Source: Bacillota bacterium (GTDB lineage Bacteria; Bacillota; Clostridia; Peptostreptococcales; Anaerovoracaceae). Taken from it: 6,336 nt of DNA. The notes under the pieces are model-generated. The model saw only the letters and a program-made list of their open reading frames with translations. It did no database searches and was not told the DNA's origin. A program made the position numbers and the translations under genes. Each line of letters opens with the position of its first letter. The first letter of the stretch is position 1. The stretch covers positions 1-6,336 of the forward strand of contig JAAWDW010000017.1 of assembly GCA_022793975.1 (NCBI GenBank), in the 5' to 3' direction. Positions 1-5,512 of the stretch are shown piece after piece.

Positions 1-442
1 CTCCAATGTACCGCACCTTGCAAATTACTGTTTTGAAAAAATTGATTCGGGGTTTGCAGAAAGATGCAAAGCAGCGGGGACCTGCGCAATTATCGGCGGC
101 GATAACTACGGACAGGGCTCCAGCCGCGAACACGCGGCACTCGCACCTCTTTACCTCGGTGTAAAGTTTGTAATTGCGAAATCTTTTGCACGTATTCACC
201 GCTCGAACCTCATAAACAGCGGCATCATTCCTCTCGTTTTTGATAATCCCGCTGATTACGATGACATAACCCTCGGAAACAAGCTCGTAATCGAAAACGC
301 CAAATCTCAAGCTGCAAGTGAGTACATAAATGTAAAGAACGAAACCACAGGCAGAACATATAAAACACACGCCGCTTTTTCAGAGCTTGAAACAGCTATG
401 ATACTTGCAGGCGGCAAGATAAATTATCTCAAACAGGAGTAA
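1..442 (+). CDS. acn: Aconitate hydratase, C-terminal part (5' end outside window)
   Basis: The last 146 codons of an aconitase are open from base 2 to the TAA at 440-442. Aconitase interconverts citrate and isocitrate through cis-aconitate with a 4Fe-4S cluster in the cytoplasm. What is visible is the C-terminal swivel domain (domain 4). It carries the family signature GDNYGQGSSREHAAL at visible residues 33-47; Ser40, Ser41 and Arg42 match the catalytic serine and substrate-binding arginine of the SSREH motif. This is followed by SFARIHRSNLINSGIIPL at about 61-78, also typical. The three cluster cysteines lie upstream, outside the window. The style resembles the short (about 640-residue) Aquifex-type aconitases of anaerobes rather than the 900-residue AcnA type. 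The segment after the signature is short, which supports this. The gene for the next pathway step follows 54 bases later on the same strand. 3-Isopropylmalate dehydratase is a weaker alternative, because the small subunit would be a separate protein. Confidence 0.93.
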   Translation, partial: SNVPHLANYCFEKIDSGFAERCKAAGTCAIIGGDNYGQGSSREHAALAPLYLGVKFVIAKSFARIHRSNLINSGIIPLVFDNPADYDDITLGNKLVIENAKSQAASEYINVKNETTGRTYKTHAAFSELETAMILAGGKINYLKQE

Positions 443-496
443 AGTACCGCAGTAAATAAGTGCCGTTTAAAGGCATAAATCACAGGAGAAACAGAG

Positions 497-1642
497 ATGA
501 ACAATAACATAAATAAAGAATATCTAAAAATGTTCGAGCAGCTAATTAAAGAACAGCTTGAACGTGCGGAAAGATTAAAGACCGGAAGCGAGTTCACCGA
601 CTATACTTCCGCTTCAAAAATAGTAGTGGGCATAATCCCCGGAGACGGTATAGGTCCTGTAATTATGAATGAAACGGTAAAAGTTCTGAATGTACTACTT
701 ACAGATGAAATAAAATCAGGACGCATTGAACTCCGCCCTATCGAAGGACTAACACTCGAAAACAGAGTGGCAAAAGGCGAAACCGTACCGTCAGATGTAC
801 TTGCGGCAATAAAAGGATGTGATGTACTTCTCAAAGGACCTACAACAACACCTGACAAAAACAGCGGACTTCCCAATCTCGAAAGCGCCAATGTTACGCT
901 CAGAAAGGAACTTGACCTCTTTGCCAATGTGAGACCCGTATCAATTCCGGAACTTGGTATCGACTGGACATTTTACCGCGAGAATACAGAAGGAGAATAT
1001 TCACTCGGAAGCAAAGGTATTGTAATCTCGGACGATTTATCGGTAGATTTTAAAGTAACGACTATGGCAGGTACGGAGCGTATTGCTCGTGCGGCGTTTG
1101 AATTTGCAAAAGCAAACGGCAAAACGCGCGTATCAATAGTAACTAAAGCAAATATAATGAAGAAAACAGACGGAAAATTTCTTGATCTCTGTTACAACAC
1201 AGCGAAAGATTATCCCGGCATTAAGACAGACGACTGGTATGTTGACATAATGGCGGCAAATCTCGTAAACGAGGATATACGCGCCGGTTTTCAGGTATTT
1301 GTGCTTCCTAATCTCTACGGTGACATTATCACCGATGAGGCAGCGCAGATACAGGGCGGTGTAGGCACTGCCGGTAGTGCAAATGTCGGCGCAAAGTATG
1401 CGATGTTTGAAGCAATCCACGGTAGTGCGCCACGTATGGTCGCAGACGGTATTGCAGACAAAGCAAATCCCGCCAGCATTATGAAAGCCGCGGTTATGCT
1501 GCTGCGTCACATCGGAATGACCGAAAAAGCGGATAAGCTTGACATCGCCGTAAATACAGCTGCAAACGCACTTAATATGTCGGGCACGGCAGACGGAAAC
1601 AGTGCCCGCGAATTTTCGGAAATTGTTTTGAAAAGCATTTAG
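497..1642 (+). CDS. icd: Isocitrate dehydrogenase (decarboxylating), clostridial type
   Basis: This 381-residue enzyme of the isocitrate/isopropylmalate dehydrogenase family should oxidise and decarboxylate isocitrate to 2-oxoglutarate. The catalytic fold starts near residue 41 with GIIPGDGIGP (45-54). The substrate segment at 130-146 has Ser130, Asn132, Arg136 and Arg146, matching Ser113/Asn115/Arg119/Arg129 of the E. coli enzyme; 3-isopropylmalate dehydrogenases carry hydrophobic residues there, so isocitrate is the better substrate call. Arg161 and Tyr168 (RENTEGEY), Lys217, and metal ligands Asp250, Asp276 and Asp280 are present. The cofactor loop HGSAPRM (308-314) lacks the Lys-Tyr pair of NADP enzymes, so NAD is more likely but not proven. 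An approximately 40-residue charged, helical N-terminal extension precedes the fold and is familiar from related clostridial proteins. The start is supported by AGGAG at 484-488, 8 bases upstream. It sits between aconitase and a GntR regulator, presumably in one transcript supplying 2-oxoglutarate for glutamate. Confidence 0.93.
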   Translation: MNNNINKEYLKMFEQLIKEQLERAERLKTGSEFTDYTSASKIVVGIIPGDGIGPVIMNETVKVLNVLLTDEIKSGRIELRPIEGLTLENRVAKGETVPSDVLAAIKGCDVLLKGPTTTPDKNSGLPNLESANVTLRKELDLFANVRPVSIPELGIDWTFYRENTEGEYSLGSKGIVISDDLSVDFKVTTMAGTERIARAAFEFAKANGKTRVSIVTKANIMKKTDGKFLDLCYNTAKDYPGIKTDDWYVDIMAANLVNEDIRAGFQVFVLPNLYGDIITDEAAQIQGGVGTAGSANVGAKYAMFEAIHGSAPRMVADGIADKANPASIMKAAVMLLRHIGMTEKADKLDIAVNTAANALNMSGTADGNSAREFSEIVLKSI

Positions 1643-1682
1643 ATTTACAGCATCAAGGATAAACTGCAAGGAGGACTTTCAA

Positions 1683-2345
1683 ATGTCGCTTTATAAATTT
1701 TCACCTGAGCCGATAAATACGAATCAGCCGCTTTCGAGCAATCTTTTTTCAAGGCTTCAGACCGATATTCTTACAGGTAAAATACGTTCGGGAGAAAAGC
1801 TTACCGAACAGCGCATCTGTGAGCAGTACAGTGTCAGCCGCACTCCTGTACGTGAAGCTCTGCGCCAGCTCGAAACAGACGGGCTTGTTGAAAGCATTCC
1901 CAACAGAGGTGCATACGTAATCGGTTTATCCGAGCAGGATATAGACGATATGTACCAGCTGCGCAAGATTTACGAGGTGCAGGCGGTCCGCTGGGCTGTA
2001 GAGCGAATCACCGACAAAGAACTCGATCAGCTCGAAGAGACGTTTGAATTTATGGAATTCTACACTATGAAATGCGACAAAGAAAAAATGCTCAATATCA
2101 ACACGCATTTTCACCAGTTAATATATTCGGCATCTCATAACAGAATGCTCCAGCATATGCTCGCTTCTTATCAGATATACATAAAGCACATAAGGACAAC
2201 GCCAAGAGATGATGACGAATATCTGCGCACTGTCTTCGATGAACATCGCGCGATATTCAATGCGATAAAAGCGCGCGACGCCGAAGCCGGAGCGCGTGCA
2301 ATGGAAATACATATGGATAATTCAAAAGCCCGCTCGATAAAGTAG
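1683..2345 (+). CDS. GntR-family transcriptional regulator, FadR/FCD subfamily
   Basis: This 220-residue protein is a DNA-binding regulator with an N-terminal winged helix and a C-terminal ligand-binding helical FCD domain. The winged helix spans about 20-80, with the hallmark VSRTPVREALRQLE at 51-64 followed by the wing GLVESIPNRGAYV. The FCD domain runs from about 85 to the end. Asn140, His144 (NTHFH), His188 (DEHRAIF) and His210 (MEIHM) occupy the positions where the family usually has Asp/Asn and three His that hold a metal ion used to bind a carboxylate effector. Start: AAGGAGG at 1668-1674, 8 bases upstream of ATG. It lies 40 bases after icd with no terminator between, so it is probably cotranscribed and may regulate the aconitase-icd genes in response to citrate or a related acid; that role is inference. 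No TNGTNNNACNA-like operator was seen in the visible gaps, so the operator would be upstream of the window. The stop codon is inside the terminator hairpin. Confidence 0.93.
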   Translation: MSLYKFSPEPINTNQPLSSNLFSRLQTDILTGKIRSGEKLTEQRICEQYSVSRTPVREALRQLETDGLVESIPNRGAYVIGLSEQDIDDMYQLRKIYEVQAVRWAVERITDKELDQLEETFEFMEFYTMKCDKEKMLNINTHFHQLIYSASHNRMLQHMLASYQIYIKHIRTTPRDDDEYLRTVFDEHRAIFNAIKARDAEAGARAMEIHMDNSKARSIK

Positions 2346-2353
2346 CGGGCTTT
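2325..2353. terminator. Bidirectional intrinsic terminator between convergent genes
   Basis: A perfect 10-bp inverted repeat, AAAGCCCGCT (2325-2334) and AGCGGGCTTT (2344-2353), encloses a 9-base loop. On the plus strand the stem runs into TTTATTTT, a U-rich tail. On the minus strand it ends in GGGCTTTTG, a shorter U run. It therefore can stop the acn-icd-gntR transcript and, less strongly, the MATE transcript. It overlaps the coding ends: the regulator's TAG (2343-2345) starts in the last loop base and enters the stem, and the transporter's TAA (2354-2352) begins just outside the stem and reads into it. The two stops are 6 bases apart. Confidence 0.88.
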
Positions 2354-3689
2354 ATTTTCTGTAAAATCTTATCGCAATAACAAGCGATACCGCATCCACA
2401 ATAGGCTGCACCAACATACAGCCGTATAATGGCCACAATCTATCCAGTATAAAAAGAAGCGGAATATCTATAACGCCTTTTCTAAGCACAGAACATACAA
2501 GCGATTCTTTTACCATACCCATAGCCTGAAACTGCACTATCATAGGGTAGCAAACCGCCATCAGCGGCATAGCAGTTACCATAATGCGCAGAAACGCTGC
2601 CGCATATTCCGCCGTATATACATCATCTATGAAAAGTCCGGCAAGTTGCCTTGCAAATATTTCATAAACTATGAGACACAGAAACGCAAATCCAAGCGAT
2701 ATCGCACACCCGAAACGAAACGCATCTTTTCTTCGCCTGTGATCCCCTGAGGCGTTATTATAAGCAAGCAGCGGCAGTAATCCGTTTGAAACTCCTATTG
2801 AAAAATAAAGCGGCAGCTGATCGAGTTTTTTTACAATACCGAGACCCGCGACTGCCTCTGTAGTATATTTTGAAACAAATTTCGACTGTGCGGCAACCGC
2901 CACTACCGTAAGCGCATACTGTACAGCTGACGGAAATCCGATTTTAAGAATTTCCCTAAGGCGAAGCGACGTATATTTTAAAAGTCGTGGATCAAGCGAA
3001 ATTACCGTAGATTTTCTTTTTATAAGAATATATATCATAAAATATAAAGCGGAAAGTAAGTTTGATACCGAAGTAGCAATACCCGCTCCTGCCGCACCCA
3101 TACCCGCAAAACGAGGCAGTACAAGGAAAACATCAAGTACTATATTTATAAGTCCTCCCATAGAAAGACCTATTGATGCTGCCGTAGCACGTCCCTCGGC
3201 CCGCACAAGATTTGCCAGCAGTGTGTTTAATATTGCCGCCGTACCGCCAAACACAACTACCCATTTCGCATATTCGTATGTGATGTCATATGTTGCATCC
3301 GTTGCACCCGAAAGATACAATATCTGCGGCGCCAGTACTAAAAATAACAATGAAAAAACACACGCGCAGCAAAACCCGGTCCAAAACGATACAGCCGAAG
3401 TCTGGCGCGCTTTTTCCGGATCTCTTTTTCCGAGTGAAGAGGCTATTATACTTGCACCTCCTATGCCGAAGAGATTTGAAATTGCCGTAAGCATAACAAA
3501 CGACGGTGCCGCAATCGTCACCGCCGCTGTCTGTCCCGGATCTCCGAGCATACCCACAAAATACGTATCCGCAAGATTGTAAACAAGTGCTGTCATTTGA
3601 CTTGCAATTGCCGGAATAATCTGTTTGCAGACCGCCCTGCGGTACGGCATCGTTTCAAAAATAACTGTCCGTTTTTCTATACTGTCCAT
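2352..3689 (-). CDS. MATE family multidrug/cation efflux transporter (MepA-like)
   Basis: This 445-residue polytopic membrane protein has the length and about 12 hydrophobic segments of MATE antiporters, which export cationic drugs or other organic compounds using Na+ or H+ gradients. Family features are visible: IIPAIASQMTALVYNLADTY (24-43) in the first membrane helix, FGIGGASIIASSLGKRDPEKA (74-94) at the end of the second, LVRAEGRATAASIGLSMGGL (161-180), and in the second half GVSNGLLPLLAYNNASGDHRR (299-319). The internal repeat of two six-helix halves fits. Resemblance is to the MepA branch rather than NorM, but the substrate cannot be read from sequence. The start ATG (3689-3687) has AAGGA at 3700-3696 six bases away, and that site overlaps the stop of the upstream alkylation-repair gene. 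With a 9-base gap, translational coupling in one operon is likely. Met14 is a possible internal start but has a worse site. Confidence 0.92.
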   Translation of the reverse strand: MDSIEKRTVIFETMPYRRAVCKQIIPAIASQMTALVYNLADTYFVGMLGDPGQTAAVTIAAPSFVMLTAISNLFGIGGASIIASSLGKRDPEKARQTSAVSFWTGFCCACVFSLLFLVLAPQILYLSGATDATYDITYEYAKWVVVFGGTAAILNTLLANLVRAEGRATAASIGLSMGGLINIVLDVFLVLPRFAGMGAAGAGIATSVSNLLSALYFMIYILIKRKSTVISLDPRLLKYTSLRLREILKIGFPSAVQYALTVVAVAAQSKFVSKYTTEAVAGLGIVKKLDQLPLYFSIGVSNGLLPLLAYNNASGDHRRRKDAFRFGCAISLGFAFLCLIVYEIFARQLAGLFIDDVYTAEYAAAFLRIMVTAMPLMAVCYPMIVQFQAMGMVKESLVCSVLRKGVIDIPLLFILDRLWPLYGCMLVQPIVDAVSLVIAIRFYRK

Positions 3690-3695
3690 TTCTCT

Positions 3696-3700
3696 TCCTT
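3696..3700 (-). promoter_or_regulatory. Ribosome binding site overlapping the upstream stop codon
   Basis: On the minus strand the sequence reads TAAGGAAGAGAAATG. The stop of the alkylation-repair gene (TAA) shares two bases with the AAGGA ribosome binding site of the MATE gene. Ribosomes ending on the first gene are placed to restart on the second, so the two are probably made from one message in coupled fashion. Confidence 0.75.
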
Positions 3701-4400
3701 ACTTTATTTTTAGCGTACGCAGATACATTTTGTGCTCTGCTGTCACGCGGTAGCTTTCTATCGCCTTCTGTATAGCTTTATTATGCGTCCACTTGCCGAG
3801 ACGCGCGTTTTCTATGTACAGAAGCGCCGCATCATACTGCTTCCCCAGCGCCGTGGCAAAATACCACGCAATCATCATATTGACATAATATTCTTCCGAT
3901 TGGACCTGCGCAGGAATTTCAAGATATTCAGATTTGAACTCATCATCGAGATAATGCCTCATAAGCATACCTATGCCGAATCTTACCGTATATATATGGT
4001 CAGATTTTGTCCATTCTTTTATCTTTTCCAGAAGCTGTGGCAAATGCTTTTTAAAAGCTTTCGGCGATATTAGATCACAGGTAGCCCAATTATCGATATA
4101 CGGCAGAAAATCCTCAAGTTTTGCTACCGCCGCATCATAATCCTTTTCTGCTTCTATTATAAATCCGTGTACATTATTTTCTTCGTAATATTTGTGCGGA
4201 AGGCATTTGATAAATTCCGCTGCTTCTACAGTCTTTGCAAATTCCTTTGAAAGTTTCCTAAGCTCCGGAGTCCTGATGCCTATCACCGTCTTCGGATCTA
4301 CTGTAGGTATGAGTTTTGAATTAAACTCCTTGTATTTTAAATCCCGACAGGCAAACAGCTTTTCACGCAGTACCATTTCTGCAGTTGTTGCTTCTCTCAC
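3699..4400 (-). CDS. alkD: DNA alkylation repair protein, AlkD-like glycosylase
   Basis: This 233-residue all-helical protein belongs to the AlkD family, built of HEAT-like repeats. These glycosylases remove positively charged N3- and N7-alkylated purines from DNA in the cytoplasm. The four functional residues of Bacillus cereus AlkD (Trp109, Asp113, Arg148, Trp187) have counterparts here: Trp105 and Asp109 in DNWATCDLI, Arg140 in YTVRFGIGML, and Trp179 in MIAWYFA. Spacing is 4, 31 and 39 residues against 4, 35 and 39 in AlkD, so activity is plausible. Length matches the family. The start is GTG (4400-4398): an in-frame TAA lies directly before it, GGAG sits 9 bases upstream (4413-4410), and the next ATG, codon 9, has no ribosome binding site. 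It lies 68 bases after the ArsC-like gene and is coupled to the MATE transporter. The pairing suggests a response to toxic or alkylating compounds, which is inference. Confidence 0.93.
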   Translation of the reverse strand: MREATTAEMVLREKLFACRDLKYKEFNSKLIPTVDPKTVIGIRTPELRKLSKEFAKTVEAAEFIKCLPHKYYEENNVHGFIIEAEKDYDAAVAKLEDFLPYIDNWATCDLISPKAFKKHLPQLLEKIKEWTKSDHIYTVRFGIGMLMRHYLDDEFKSEYLEIPAQVQSEEYYVNMMIAWYFATALGKQYDAALLYIENARLGKWTHNKAIQKAIESYRVTAEHKMYLRTLKIK

Positions 4401-4443
4401 TTATGTTTTCTCCGTTCTTTATTTTATTATTCTCACATTAATA

Positions 4444-4451
4444 TGTTTACA
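4444..4451 (-). repeat. TGTTTACA motif, copy 1 (upstream of alkylation-repair gene)
   Basis: The exact octamer TGTTTACA (TGTAAACA on the minus strand) lies 44-51 bases before the GTG start of the AlkD-like gene, in the 68-base gap after the ArsC-like gene. On the minus strand it continues as TGTAAACATATTAATG, partly like the copy before the macro-domain gene. The outer TGT/ACA is self-complementary. Confidence 0.55.
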
Positions 4452-4468
4452 CCGATCGTTTGTCCGTT

Positions 4469-4816
4469 TTACTTAAGCCTTTCCCATTCAGCTTCTTTGA
4501 AACCGACGAGCACCGTGCTGCCGTTTACAATAAGCGGGCGCTTTACAAGCATCCCGTCGGACGCAAGCAGGCGGAGTTGCTCTTCATCGCTCATCTCAGG
4601 CAGCTTGTCCTTAAGCTGCATAGATTTATAGAGAAGTCCGCTTGTGTTAAAAAACTTTTTCAGCGGCAGTCCGCTTTTTTCATACCATTCTTTTAATTCC
4701 TCATAGCAAGGATTTTCTTCTTTGATATGACGTTCTGTGTACTCTATATTGTTTTCATCAAGCCACTTTTTTGCCTTTTGGCAAGTCGTACATTTCGGAT
4801 ACTGTATAAAAAGCAT
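4469..4816 (-). CDS. ArsC/Spx-like thioredoxin-fold protein (arsenate reductase family)
   Basis: This 115-residue protein matches the ArsC/Spx/YffB thioredoxin-fold family. The N-terminal strand-turn carries CTTC (Cys9, Cys12), a CXXC like that of Spx. NTSG (57-60) and KRP (92-94, with the cis-proline region) follow, and VGFKEAEW is near the end. E. coli ArsC binds arsenate with Arg60, Arg94 and Arg107. Only the middle one has a counterpart (Arg93); the others appear as the NTSG segment and Gly105. True arsenate reduction is therefore doubtful, and a thiol-redox or Spx-like regulatory role is as likely. It is shorter than Spx (131) and lies closer to the widespread clostridial proteins merely named 'arsenate reductase family'. 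The start is well fixed by AAGGAGG at 4830-4824, 7 bases before ATG. It sits between the macro-domain and alkylation-repair genes on the same strand, and no arsenic-resistance genes are nearby. Confidence 0.9.
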   Translation of the reverse strand: MLFIQYPKCTTCQKAKKWLDENNIEYTERHIKEENPCYEELKEWYEKSGLPLKKFFNTSGLLYKSMQLKDKLPEMSDEEQLRLLASDGMLVKRPLIVNGSTVLVGFKEAEWERLK

Positions 4817-4837
4817 TTTTTATCCTCCTTTATTTTT

Positions 4838-4845
4838 TGTTTACA
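4838..4845 (-). repeat. TGTTTACA motif, copy 2 (upstream of ArsC-like gene)
   Basis: The exact octamer lies 22-29 bases before the ArsC-like start, just upstream of its AAGGAGG. It overlaps a local direct repeat: TTGTTTA occurs at 4837-4843 and again at 4846-4852, with a 9-base period. The surrounding gap (4817-4887) is very AT-rich, so a chance match is easier here than at the other two copies. Confidence 0.5.
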
Positions 4846-4887
4846 TTGTTTATAAATTTAAATTATTTTACTTACAGGTTTTATTAT

Positions 4888-5421
4888 TTATCCGGCAGTA
4901 TAATGTTCTGCAATTTTTATTATTTCTTTATCAAATGCAACAATATATACTGTTATTTCTTCTGCACCGCTTTCCTTCTCATTCAGACATTCTTTTATTG
5001 TTTCGTACGCAATTTTGAACGCTTCTTCTTTTGGATATCCGTATACTCCTGCCGATATCAACGGAAACGCAACTCGTATGCAGCCATAATCTTCTGCCAG
5101 CTGCATTGAACGCCTGTAACACGATATCAAGAGTTCACGTTCGCCGCACATACCGCCTCTCCACACAGGCCCGACCGTATGTATAACATATCTGCACGGC
5201 AAATTGTATGCCTTTGTAATCTTTGCGTTCCCGGTCTCACAACCGCCTAGTGTCCTGCATTCCGCAAGCAGCTGCGGTCCCGCCGCACGATGTATGGCGC
5301 CGTCAACTCCGCCGCCGCCGAGAAGAGAGCTGTTAGCTGCGTTAACGACAGCATCGCATTCTATTTTCGTAATATCACCTTGTACTATTTCAATGCCCAT
5401 TTCATAAACCCCGCCATTCAT
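4888..5421 (-). CDS. Macro-domain protein, O-acetyl-ADP-ribose deacetylase / ADP-ribosyl hydrolase type
   Basis: This 177-residue single macro domain resembles E. coli YmdB and the MacroD enzymes, which hydrolyse O-acetyl-ADP-ribose and remove mono-ADP-ribose from proteins. Motifs in order: VQGDIT (13-18), DAVVNAANSSLLGGGGVDGAIHRAAG at 23-48 (described by its ends: Asn30 and Asp40, with the same 10-residue spacing as the catalytic Asn25/Asp35 of YmdB), the GNAKITKAYNLP segment (64-75), YVIHTVGPVW (78-87), and the phosphate loop FPLISAGVYGYP (119-130) with Tyr126. All residues expected for an active MacroD-type enzyme are present. The start is uncertain. ATG at 5421 has a modest GCGGAA upstream, whereas Met8 (5400) aligns better with the usual family start and has a weak GGCGGGG. 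The downstream ArsC-like gene begins 71 AT-rich bases further with no terminator between. A role in stress-linked ADP-ribose turnover is inferred from the family. Confidence 0.94.
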   Translation of the reverse strand: MNGGVYEMGIEIVQGDITKIECDAVVNAANSSLLGGGGVDGAIHRAAGPQLLAECRTLGGCETGNAKITKAYNLPCRYVIHTVGPVWRGGMCGERELLISCYRRSMQLAEDYGCIRVAFPLISAGVYGYPKEEAFKIAYETIKECLNEKESGAEEITVYIVAFDKEIIKIAEHYTAG

Positions 5422-5438
5422 ATTTTTTCCGCAATATG

Positions 5439-5446
5439 TGTTTACA
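5439..5446 (-). repeat. TGTTTACA motif, copy 3 (upstream of macro-domain gene)
   Basis: The exact octamer lies 18-25 bases before the 5421 start (39-46 before the alternative at 5400), in the 91-base gap after the esterase gene. On the minus strand it reads TTGTAAACACATATT. This copy lies in a mixed-composition context (a run of five G lies just upstream on the minus strand), so AT richness alone explains it poorly. Confidence 0.55.
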
Positions 5447-5512
5447 ATGCCCCCGGATTTTTCTGTGCAATCTCGTTTATATCTTTTATCTTAGCGTTTT
5501 AATTACACGCTG

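Noticed and set aside
456..478. TGCC/GGCA dyad in the gap between aconitase and icd as a terminator or operator
   Set aside because: A 4-bp stem without a U tail; too short to distinguish from chance, and the genes look cotranscribed.
1133..1669. A 178-codon open frame on the minus strand inside the isocitrate dehydrogenase gene
   Set aside because: It is fully antisense to a well-supported gene, its product is Cys/His-rich without a recognisable domain, and it has no sign of its own ribosome binding site.
3223..3582. Plus-strand 119-codon frame inside the MATE transporter gene
   Set aside because: Antisense shadow of a clear membrane protein gene, without domain resemblance or start signals.
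4401..4468. A separate sigma-70 promoter for the AlkD-like gene (TGTAAA with AATAAA at 17-base spacing)
   Set aside because: Both hexamers match the consensus poorly in AT-rich sequence, so the call would be arbitrary.
4737..5109. Plus-strand open frames over the AT-rich gap and the end of the macro-domain gene
   Set aside because: Phe/Tyr/Ile-rich translations typical of antisense AT-rich DNA, no ribosome binding site, and antisense to well-supported genes.
5493..5511. Small hairpin AGCGT/ACGCT just after the esterase stop codon as a terminator
   Set aside because: Only a 5-bp stem with a 9-base loop, and no U-run follows on the minus strand; at best a weak pause site.
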